Shown here: positions 58,501-64,000 of the stretch, piece after piece
Position numbering within the stretch: position 1 is the stretch's first letter
Layout of the letters: every line of letters starts with the position of its first letter
Assembly (NCBI GenBank): GCA_963995525.1
Contig: OZ023207.1
Span: 33,924,681-33,988,680, forward strand
Source of the DNA: Escarpia spicata
Lineage: Eukaryota > Annelida > Polychaeta > Sabellida > Siboglinidae
Length of the DNA: 64,000 nucleotides
Direction: 5' to 3'
Notes under the pieces: generated by a model
Told to the model about the DNA's origin: nothing
Seen by the model: only the letters and a program-made list of their open reading frames with translations
Databases searched by the model: none
Translations under genes and position numbers: made by a program

Positions 58501-58770
58501 TCACCTGTGTAGTGATGCGTGTCCACCCACCTGTGTAGTGATGCGTGTCCATCCATCTACACAGTGATGCGTGTCCACCCACCTGTGCAGTGTTAGTATG
58601 TCAACCCACCTATGTAGTAATGCGTGCCACCCACCTGTGTAGTGATGCATGCCACCCACCTGTGTAGTGATGCGTGTCCACCCAGCCTCCGTCTCCGTCC
58701 TCCTCCTCTATTACTTTCTCTTGTTCCTCCTGGTGATTGTAGAGCTGCTTCACGCGTTTGTAACATGGCA
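34507..58770 (-). CDS. ATG3, autophagy E2-like conjugating enzyme (7 exons, N terminus outside window)
   Basis: Recognised as ATG3, the cytosolic E2-like enzyme that takes ATG8/LC3 from ATG7 and transfers it to phosphatidylethanolamine during autophagosome formation. The minus-strand exons are 58770-58660, 57754-57705, 57197-57087, 42267-42115, 40791-40664, 36429-36361 and 34594-34507. All joins are GT/AG and in phase. Conserved pieces in order: [20 protein letters not shown], the acidic flexible loop [37 protein letters not shown], the HPCR motif with the catalytic cysteine, HADMMKKI, and the C-terminal [20 protein letters not shown]. The start and the membrane-sensing N-terminal helix are beyond 58770, off the window as far as I can see. 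The gene is expanded by huge repeat arrays (a 14.8-kb intron between 57086 and 42268). Identity is very secure. Confidence 0.96.
34639..34821. mobile_element. 183-bp MITE-like element with TA ends
   Basis: CAGTGGGGCCTCATTATTAA at the left and the inverse of aacaaggtttcactg at the right are imperfect inverted ends (CAGTG..CCT), with TA outside both (34637-34638, 34822-34823). It lies in the last ATG3 intron, 45 bp from the acceptor. It resembles short pogo/mariner-type derivatives. Confidence 0.5.
34845..35830. repeat. 52-bp minisatellite, about 18 copies
   Basis: The unit contains acatgtaagaataacaggtg and aaatacagtctttatgtcct, with a gtattcggac/gtattcgcac variant. A reverse-oriented gtgtccgaatac at 35875-35887 mirrors gtattcggacac at 34821-34832, so the array may have grown inside a short inverted-repeat element. 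Within an ATG3 intron. Confidence 0.93.
35831..36360 (-). other. ATG3 intron, unique AT-rich sequence
   Basis: No recognised exon or element. Confidence 0.5.
36361..36429 (-). CDS. ATG3 exon after the catalytic cysteine
   Basis: Minus-strand acceptor gttgttgtag|t, donor ctacat|gtatcc; 69 bases. It encodes (R)[19 protein letters not shown] then QVYM, matching the HAEVMKKI...GGGELGVHM segment of human ATG3. Its first 22 bases are copied in the adjacent array. Confidence 0.95.
36430..36905 (-). repeat. about 50-bp array copying an ATG3 exon 5' edge and its acceptor
   Basis: Upstream of the exon on the minus strand, 8-9 units of 47-55 bp repeat the acceptor gttgttgtag plus the first 22 exon bases (tcatgctgatatgatgaaga...), then a linker gatgacatcatgtgtttt. 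Copies nearest the exon are almost perfect. Distal ones (36,770-36,900) have lost the acceptor (actagaac, acaagaac). The real exon is the last copy before unique coding sequence. Confidence 0.9.
36906..37969 (-). other. ATG3 intron, unique sequence
   Basis: Single-copy, AT-rich. Contains a short tgctgctgctgctg run near 37,742. No recognised exon. Confidence 0.5.
37970..40290. repeat. 70-bp minisatellite, about 33 copies
   Basis: The unit contains actaaactgcagcttatctc, tggacaggtgcggttggatc and cagacacctggggtctaaag. Variants (ggtgcagac, gggtacagac, ggatacagac; acctgg or atctgg) recur in a pattern that suggests duplication of several units at a time. ATG3 intron. Confidence 0.95.
40291..40663 (-). 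other. ATG3 intron, unique sequence
   Basis: Single-copy AT-rich DNA with no recognised feature. Confidence 0.5.
40664..40791 (-). CDS. ATG3 catalytic exon (HPC motif)
   Basis: Minus-strand acceptor ttgttgtag|aac, donor catgtcg|gtatgg; 128 bases. It encodes [20 protein letters not shown], then [20 protein letters not shown] and PC plus two bases of Arg. The Cys of HPC is the thioester-forming catalytic residue of the family (Cys264 in human ATG3). Confidence 0.96.
40792..41149 (-). other. ATG3 intron, unique sequence
   Basis: Nothing recognised. Confidence 0.45.
41150..41331 (+). mobile_element. decayed LINE 3' tail
   Basis: The + strand has gggtggcagaagaggaaggc, then ctgtgaaccaagaccttggg and aatggccaggaatgg. 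These parallel the better-preserved tail at 29,670-29,800 (GGRRRRGRPRLDD...KRDLGRAGVNNHEWMA). Stops and frameshifts make it non-coding. It runs straight into the 48-bp array. Confidence 0.6.
41332..42035. repeat. 48-bp minisatellite derived from a LINE 3' end, about 15 copies
   Basis: The unit contains gaagctaccaagtgacgtgg, acccctccacacaagggagc and caggggaa. The end of the LINE tail at 29,815-29,850 has the same order (gaagctgccaagtgacgtga, aatccaccccgcaaagggga, gaagaag). At 16 codons per unit, frames are open on both strands without meaning. Confidence 0.9.
42115..42267 (-). CDS. ATG3 exon: core E2-like fold
   Basis: Minus-strand acceptor gttgttgcag|gct, donor gacgag|gtgaga; 153 bases, phase 0 at both ends. 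It encodes [20 protein letters not shown], then [20 protein letters not shown] and LFGYDE, a close match to human ATG3. Confidence 0.97.
42268..42875 (-). other. ATG3 intron, unique sequence
   Basis: Unique sequence before the 53-bp array. No feature recognised. Confidence 0.45.
42876..44010. repeat. 53-bp (2 x 26/27) minisatellite, about 21 copies
   Basis: The unit pairs cagtggacagtacaactacc (then cccatc) with cagtggtcagtacaattacc (then tctcaca). Three + frames stay open for about 400 codons because none meets a stop in the unit. Related 26-bp units occur at 56,860-57,075 at the other end of the same ATG3 intron. Confidence 0.94.
44011..44693 (-). other. ATG3 intron, unique sequence
   Basis: Includes a 37-bp direct repeat in two copies at about 44,265-44,335 (ctaccaacagctaagtacac, tacatatcacaag). 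Otherwise nothing recognised. Confidence 0.5.
44694..53168. repeat. 36-bp minisatellite, about 235 copies, 8.5 kb
   Basis: The unit is gtataatacagcagcctaca plus gaaactgactggacca. The variants ctgcag/cagcag, cctata/cctaca and ctagacc/ctggacc are mixed throughout. With 12 codons per unit, the minus strand is open for 2402 codons (51887-44679) reading [12 protein letters not shown] over and over, broken only at about 51,950 where cccggta is inserted. Variants fall at synonymous and non-synonymous places alike, and the unit has no start or signal context, so I treat it as non-coding DNA in the large ATG3 intron. Confidence 0.97.
53341..56784 (+). pseudogene. nearly full-length CR1-like LINE, inactivated
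   Basis: Domains in order on the + strand: a 2A-like [10 protein letters not shown] (53668-53697) and a PHD-like Cys/His cluster ([15 protein letters not shown] to WHCSNC, 53755-53860). Next comes an APE-type endonuclease with [24 protein letters not shown] and ILDHVFTN (about 54,010-54,620), and then reverse transcriptase with [39 protein letters not shown] and [11 protein letters not shown] (55,530-56,015). It ends with a C-terminal segment, [16 protein letters not shown], and TAA at about 56,784. The FADD catalytic box is intact. Stops (near 54,132 and 55,700), frameshifts (near 55,050 and 55,495) and a deletion just after VPQGTVL (residues GPLLF missing) make it dead. It lies antisense to ATG3 in its largest intron, next to the 36-bp array. 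Confidence 0.92.
53671..53697 (+). other. 2A-like peptide motif in the LINE
   Basis: The bases encode GDVHLNPGP after a hydrophobic run (LLCIMLS). The family consensus of ribosome-skipping 2A peptides is D-(V/I)-E-x-N-P-G-P. Here the E is H. Such motifs are known at the start of non-LTR retrotransposon proteins. Activity with H is not certain. Confidence 0.7.
56850..57075. repeat. 26-bp repeat fragments beside an ATG3 donor
   Basis: About eight decayed units of cacaaagtggtcagtacaat plus taccccc. They are related to the unit of the array at 42,876-44,010, and begin about 10 bp inside the intron from the donor at 57,086. Confidence 0.75.
57087..57197 (-). CDS. ATG3 exon: acidic flexible loop
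   Basis: Minus-strand acceptor tggttgcag|gct, donor gacccg|gttagt; 111 bases. It encodes [20 protein letters not shown] then [17 protein letters not shown]. The [10 protein letters not shown] motif matches human ATG3. The alanine-rich start is species-specific. Confidence 0.95.
57241..57480. repeat. degenerate 16-18-bp repeat (gggcagagaacaact)
   Basis: Loose copies of ggtagagaacaactgg that decay into gcagtgagttattgg. Intronic. Confidence 0.7.
57705..57754 (-). CDS. ATG3 small exon (50 bases)
   Basis: Minus-strand acceptor tttctgcag|gc, donor gacaaa|gtaaat. It encodes (G)[16 protein letters not shown], corresponding to GITEAVKEITLENK of human ATG3. Phase 1 in, 0 out, exactly fitting both neighbours. 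Confidence 0.92.
57830..58045. mobile_element. foldback MITE, copy 2
   Basis: It starts GGGATCATCTCAGAACGTTG and has the same inside as copies 1 and 3 (atcatatcaatgtttacaaa, then a duplicated g-rich piece). The right end is missing or diverged (gaacactgacattaacgg). Confidence 0.75.
58198..58659 (-). repeat. 25-27-bp array copying an ATG3 exon 3' edge and its donor
   Basis: Following the exon on the minus strand, about 18 units repeat its last 15-18 bases and the donor (ggacacgcatcactacacag|gtgggt). Variants include gtgagt and, at the far end, gtaggt. Almost every unit keeps AG|GT. Extending to the next donor adds 25 bases, and reading on meets a TAG in the third unit, so only the first donor (58,660) keeps ATG3 in frame. 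Confidence 0.92.
58660..58770 (-). CDS. ATG3 exon with DGDGGW motif
   Basis: Minus-strand acceptor gctgttacag|tg, donor ctacacag|gtgggt; 111 bases. It encodes (V)[19 protein letters not shown] then [17 protein letters not shown], matching NVPCYKR and [16 protein letters not shown] of human ATG3. The exons encoding the first 70-80 residues are not seen up to 64,000. Confidence 0.95.
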
Positions 58771-58853
58771 CTGTAACAGCATTCAGTAACATGTTCTATA
58801 ACAGTGTCCAGTAACACAGCATTGTAACAATGTTCATTAACATGGTATTGTAA

Positions 58854-59084
58854 GGCATCATCAGAACATTGATGTCCGAATCAGGTGAAATTACTTTTGT
58901 TTGGGGGAGGAGGATGGCAGAGGCAATTTCATCTGGCATTGGTTATCAATATTTTATGCATCGGACCAATACTATTAATATCATTATCAATGTTTACAAA
59001 CTTTCATCTGAGGGAGGATGGGGGCTGAGGCCAGATGAAAGTATTTTTTTCTGATATCAGACATTGACATTCTGAGATGATCCC
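58854..59084. mobile_element. foldback MITE, copy 3
   Basis: Ends ggcatcatcagaacattgatg and gacattctgagatgatccc are imperfect inverted repeats related to copy 1. The inside contains ttttatgcatcggaccaata and atcaatgtttacaaactttc as in copy 1. The left flank is taa. Confidence 0.78.
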
Positions 59085-59164
59085 AATAGTCAGGGGGCTT
59101 ATCCTAAAAAAAGACCTCCATTGTTCACATTGTTCCACAAGCAAAATTTTTTTTACCAGCATTA

Positions 59165-59400
59165 GCTATGGCCTTTCATTTTTTCCTGGGAGCCAAGCTG
59201 GGCTCCTGCTATGGCGGCCATATTAGACAAATCCAAGATGGCCGTCGTCCAGTGTAAGGATGTGCAATAACTTGAGAACCAAAAGTAGTAGAACCATAAA
59301 TGAGAACATTTTTCGGGGTTTTCGAGTATGGGGAATCCATTTCCATCGTTTAATTTTGCTAATTCCATGTCAAGGTCACATGATAAGGTCACATTCATTT
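59165..59400. repeat. dispersed repeat, inverted partner of 63,712-63,905
   Basis: Contains gcggccatattagacaaatc, caagatggccgtcgtccag and gaaccaaaagtagtagaacc. The same words occur inverted at 63,790-63,903 with several changes. The two copies flank the whole 59.4-63.7 kb block. Confidence 0.75.
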
Positions 59401-59629
59401 ATGTTCCAAGAATGTTATCAAAACTTTTTCATAATGGCTATGTCAATGACCATGTCAGTGTATTGCAATAATAAAAATATTTTTTGACAATTGAAGACAC
59501 TAGTGGAATGTACCTTAGTCACATTTTGGCGGAAACTGAGTTAGTTATACCAGCTTGCAGTACAACTTATCCTGCATCCTTTGATGTACTCATTGGTCAT
59601 GGCAGATGTCTTGAGCTATAGGTGTGCCG

Positions 59630-61634
59630 CTTTGTGCTCTCTCTGGGAGAGGGTGACTTCCTTCTCTAAGTCCAAGTGTTTGATGAGCTTTGTGCGTGGT
59701 TCTTTGTCCTGGACCACTCCAACTAAGCCCACTGGTTGCCGATTCACGTCAGAGACTTGGTCAAGCTCACTGTGAAACATTCAGTGGTGTATGCAGAGTG
59801 CCTCAAGGGAAACTTCATGACCCAAAAATACGAGCACAATTTCAGCTTCATGAAAGATCAATCCCACGAGCAGACAAACAAAATACTCCGCGGCAATGAT
59901 GACCTGTATGATCACACCGATGATATAGCAATGTACATGTTGGCTGGTCCAGATTGCGTCAGAATGATTGAAGAGTTCGAGAATGTTCACAAACTTATGG
60001 CAGCACAACTATTCACCACAAAGAGGTACGTACCCTGCAGTCTAGGTTTCTGAATGACGTGCAGTCCTTTACGAAGGTGGTGAGCAGAATTGGCAACCTC
60101 TTCCTAGCCAAAGGCCATGAGCTCAACGCTCTTGATACACATGTCATGATGGAGCATGAAGTAGCCATGTCTTTGTCCCAAATCCATGAAGTTGGCCAGG
60201 CCCTTCACAAAGAATACGTAAAGACACGGCTAGACATGGTGACGGTTTCTCTGCCAGACTCAATAAAGAGAAACAACATGTTTACTTTCGCTAACCATCC
60301 CAACTCCCCAAAAAAGGGAAGCAAAGTCAGGACACTGAAATTAAATACGGTGCTCATCATCCAACTCTTCCTTTCTCTTTAATGACATCCCGAAGTGGAT
60401 ATGGCCGAAATCTTCAAATTTGAGAACCAGCGACAGCCTCCTTCTCTATCAGACTGAAGTTTGCTCAGAGCTGGGACCAAATCAGATATCCTTGCATGCA
60501 TCAACATGCCAAATGGCCGCGCCAATCCAGCCAAACAAGCAACAGTTCAAGTGCTCGACATGGTTGACGTCATCCGCATGGTGCATACGACCAGAGCGGC
60601 AATATTTGCTGAATATGTACACCTACACATTGCCCGATATGAAAGCTCAGGTGACCGCCATGGCTCAACGCATCGATGCAGTCTGGGACACCTACCCTGA
60701 ACAAAACCTGAAATCACTGACACAGCAGCAGCGTGAGACAAGTGCGCGTACTCGACTCGAACCAGATGGCGACGACAGCACTCCCATCCCCAAAACGACT
60801 AGCAATCGTACTTGAAAAATTTGGAAAACAAAAAGGAGCTATTTTCCTTTGTCAGTAAACAGTTGGCCAAGACTAACATGGATGGAAGACTCCTCTTCAG
60901 CACCGAGTCTGTGACGGAGCTCTCCAACAAGCCATTCCATGTGTCAGTACTCCAGTCTTGCAACCATGCCAAGGCAGATACACGTGTCACCCTGCATCTA
61001 GCTCATGCCTCGTCTCAGGGTCATGAGAAACCATTCGTGTGCATTGTCGACAACGACAGTGCTGTTCTTGCTGTCGCTTTCTTTGGACAGCTTGCCCTTT
61101 CAGAGTTTTGGATTGGCTTTGTTAGCGGTAAAATTACCAAGATATCCTGGTGCACAGCATCCACTCCAAGTTCTGGCCATTAAAGTTGTTGGCTCTACCC
61201 TTTTTCACGCCCTAATGGGCTGCGATACGACCTCTCAGTTTCTCGACTGCGGCAAGAAGATGGCGTGGATTGCATCGAACAGTACACCATGCCTTACAGA
61301 GATGATGATCTCGCTGACCAAAGATCAGGAGTCCTTCAAGTCAAGAGGTTCATGCTCCAAGCCAGTTTCATCTGGAAGCAGTCAATCACATGCCACCAGG
61401 CAATCCCTGTCTTTGATCAATGAGGATGGGAACAGGATGAGAGCAGTATGCAATGGCTCTTTCTGGACCACTCACACCAACGCAAGTAAGGCTTATGCCC
61501 TCCTCCTACACTGTGGCTGCACGAAAGCGTGAAGGGTAATTGCAAGTGCTGCAGGGCAGGCCTTTGTTGCAAGGTACTGTGCAAGTGTGAGGGTGGCTGC
61601 CTATACAATGATGCTAAAGATGCGAACCATTGAA
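59630..61634 (+). pseudogene. GCDTTS-type transposon-associated protein, decayed
   Basis: A gene of a large family of uncharacterised proteins found in cnidarians, molluscs and other invertebrates, often linked to mobile elements. Pieces in order on the + strand: GEGDFLL, WFFVLDHSN (stop) AHWLPIHVRDLVKL, DQSHEQTNKILRGND, MLAGPDCVRMIEEFE, a stretch with LDTHVMM and DSIKRNNMFTFA, GTKSDILACINMPNG, NKKELFSFVSKQLAK, KADTRVTLHLAHASSQGH, CIVDNDSAVLAVAFF, FHALMGCDTTSQFLDCGKK, and a Cys-rich end GNCKCCRAGLCCKVLCKCEG with a stop at 61,634. Frames change at least six times and stops interrupt it, so it is dead. I know of no firm biochemical function for the family. Confidence 0.8.
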
Positions 61635-61643
61635 CCACTACTA

Positions 61644-61671
61644 ATGGATGGATGGATGGATGGATGGATGG
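61644..61671. repeat. (ATGG)n microsatellite
   Basis: Seven or so tggatgga copies just after the pseudogene. Confidence 0.9.
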
Positions 61672-62066
61672 ACTGATGATGGTTGAGATTGTCTGATTAT
61701 ACGAGTAGAGTGAATAAGTAAAAAAGAATTTGTGTATCCAATTGATATGTCGATGCTATTTCTAGAATAATGATATCATTCGTGCATGTAGACTGGGTTA
61801 CATTTCCAGTTGTACATAATGAGAAGTTTCTGTAATAAATGATGATACTGATCTTGACCTTGACCTTCATGATGTGACCTCGCCCTTCGCTTTTCAGTAT
61901 CGGGTCCAACATTATAATAAAATATAAACCCCTGTTCATGCAGGGAGATCAATTGAATCATCAACGGATGTTTTTTTTACACATTTTGACCTAGACCTTG
62001 ATCGATGTAACTTTCACCCCAAATCCATTCCAAGTTCATCCATCTAAGAAATTTTTAGGTGGATCT
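61672..62066. other. unique sequence
   Basis: AT-rich, with no recognised feature. Confidence 0.45.
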
Positions 62067-63711
62067 CAGTGTTTCCCCTGGTATATAACGAGCGAGGCGG
62101 GCCGCCTCATCGTTTTTCTATGCCGCCTCGCCCAAAATATGCCGAAATTGCCGCCTCGTAGCTATTTCATACGCCTTTTTTGTTCTTTCACGGTGTATTC
62201 AGCATCGGCGAGCGGCGCGTAATGACACCACAAAGTCGCTTATATTCCTGCAAAATCGCAGATTTGTAGTAACATCGTTTAGCCGTGATTGAACAACGTG
62301 AAAGATATCACTTGTCAGTTGTCCAATCACTGAATATTCCTGTGGGATCCCGATGTCTCCAATGGTGACACCTTGCGGAGTTTCGATATACTAGAAATCT
62401 AGACATACATGTAAAATGGCGCCCAAACGGTAACTTGCGTTTTGGTTTATGACAGTGGTGGGAGTGAAAACCGTGCAGGCTGATGGCACTATGTCACTTG
62501 TCGACTCTTTTGAAGCCCAAATAAAAACAGTGCATCCTAATCCTATTCACTAGTCGGCATTTGTATCGAATCCGGACCCTGTTGAAGCTCAAATAGCGAC
62601 CCGTGCATTACCGCACAGCGCGCGTAAAAAGAAATATATATAGCAGCATATGTTGATATAAACCGGGGCGCTATTTACGCCTCAAATGGACGTAAGGCAC
62701 AATATTCTTAAAGGTAAATATGCCTAGGATAATGTTGAATGATGGAACTACAGTGTATCTCACTGAGGTATCAAAGTTAAGCAAAACTCAAGCGGCAAAA
62801 TCAATGACAAAGTGGGTCCTGATTCGACGCAAATGCCCACAAGTCTATTCAACTACTGTTCTATGCCGTTTTGTTTTAGCAAAATAAGGAATGTGATTCG
62901 TAAGATATCTTTGTGCTAAATATATAATACATATTTCGACAAAGCTGTGCAAACAAACTTTTGGGAATGTTGATTTGAGTGAAATACTTATGAATATAAA
63001 CCACCGAAGTTCACATCTCATCAAAAATGTCTACTACCCAAAACCGTGTATACTAACGGGTTATCAATAACTTGGGTTAGACAATGATATGTTTGCACAG
63101 CAATTATATGTACTAAACAACTTATACTGTTTTATAAAAAGGACACAATTTGAGAAACATTCTTGCGATTAATAGAAACATACTTTTTGGCATTCCAGAA
63201 ATGACTGTTTAATTAATTGTACAGCATTCTAGCAAACAAATAAAATATAATCTTTTGAACATAAACCACCAATTTACCATATTATATTAAAATAATTTAA
63301 AGGTGATGATGAAAGAGTCTTCAGATGATACCACTGGATGCTTCCCAGAGAAGTTGAGATGGTGTTCGACTGAACAGGTCTGCCAGGGAGTAAAGCGCTT
63401 TGAACAGTCATGCGCTATATAAGAACTTACCGTTTACTTTTTTATTGACTCTGTCAGCGAGGCAACAAGGTCTAGGGTTAGTGCAAGAAAACATAACCAT
63501 AACCAAGTACCAGTGGTCAAGTGGAAACCACACCTCAACATGATGAAACAATCATGATTACTGACTTTTATCAATCATGATTACTACATTTACAAGTAGT
63601 GTCTTGTTGTTTTATATCTTCCCCTCTATATTCAAGAGTAAATGTTAAAACATACCTCAGAATGCACCATTTTAAAGCTAGTTTTTTTTTAAATCTCCGG
63701 GGGAAACACTG
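62067..63711. mobile_element. 1.65-kb DNA element with 15-bp inverted ends
   Basis: The left end CAGTGTTTCCCCTGG (62067-62081) is matched inverted at 63697-63711 with one mismatch. gatct is present just outside both ends (62062-62066, 63712-63716), a likely 5-bp duplication. gccgcctc words are repeated near the left end. No transposase is visible, so it is non-autonomous. Confidence 0.75.
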
Positions 63712-63905
63712 GATCTTGACACCAAGATGGTAAATATACCCTATTATAAGTTCTTGGCTCAAAATATCGCTAATTTTAGCCAAAATTACCTTGAATGTCA
63801 CATTTATGGTTCTACAACTTTTGGTTCTAAAGTTATTACACAGCCTTACTCTGGATGACGACCATCTTGGATTTGTCCAATATGGCCGCCACAGCAGAAG
63901 CATTT
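63712..63905. repeat. dispersed repeat, inverted partner of 59,165-59,400
   Basis: Inverse orientation of the copy at 59.2 kb: ggttctacaacttttggttc, ccatcttggatttgtccaat and atggccgcca. The 62,067-63,711 element inserted right at its inner edge. Confidence 0.75.
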
Positions 63906-64000
63906 AGTCATTCTGTAAATAATGCGCAAAGTCTATTCATACACAAATATCCATCACTGTACATATCTATGTATTCATTTCTCAATTGAGAACCCAGAGC

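Noticed and set aside
63571..63903. 110-codon minus-strand frame
   Set aside because: It lies across the dispersed repeat and the end of the 62,067-63,711 element. No domain is recognised.
58869..64000. N-terminal ATG3 exons
   Set aside because: I looked on the minus strand for the conserved CPTWQW region and found nothing. They probably lie beyond the window.

Overview
This is metazoan genomic DNA: GT/AG introns interrupt two well-known animal genes, and LINE, DNA-transposon, MITE and minisatellite sequence fills the rest. The mix (CR1/L2-type LINEs with a 2A-like motif, a pogo/Tigger element, a GCDTTS-type transposon-associated gene) suggests a marine invertebrate, possibly a mollusc or another lophotrochozoan. 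The species cannot be fixed from the sequence alone.

Two genes lie tail to tail. On the + strand, nine exons (7105-23772) encode the C-terminal part of NALCN, the sodium-leak channel: domain IV S4-S5 linker, pore, S6 and cytoplasmic tail, ending at a TAG stop. Upstream exons lie outside the window. On the - strand, seven exons (58770 down to 34507) encode ATG3, the E2-like enzyme that conjugates ATG8/LC3 to phosphatidylethanolamine, including the catalytic HPC motif and the stop codon. Its N-terminal exons are beyond the right edge. All exon phases join without a frameshift in both genes.

Roughly half of the window is tandem repeat. The largest arrays are a 49-bp unit (1-6586), a 54-bp unit (8077-9972), a 40-bp unit (12009-13620), a 27-bp unit (25036-28070), a 52-bp unit (34845-35830), a 70-bp unit (37970-40290), a 53-bp unit (42876-44010) and a 36-bp unit (44694-53168, about 235 copies). 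Because several unit lengths are multiples of three, they create long but spurious reading frames.

The most unusual feature is that several arrays are built from the exon-intron boundaries themselves. The 5' edge of the first NALCN exon in the window, the 3' edge of its third exon, the acceptor of its last exon, a 3' edge in ATG3 and a 5' edge in ATG3 are each followed or preceded by tandem copies of the splice site, mostly with adjoining coding bases. Real splice sites therefore sit at the end of rows of near-identical decoys.

Mobile elements: a 2.84-kb DNA transposon with 14-bp inverted ends whose zinc-finger-like coding segment has expanded into the 40-bp array (11637-14478); a dead CR1/L2 LINE (15612-16905, -); a pogo/Tigger relic with TA duplications (28202-29422); a 1.23-kb TA-flanked element (33138-34367); a foldback MITE family in three copies; a nearly full-length but broken CR1-like LINE (53341-56784, +); a decayed GCDTTS-type gene (59630-61634); and a 1.65-kb element with 15-bp inverted ends (62067-63711).
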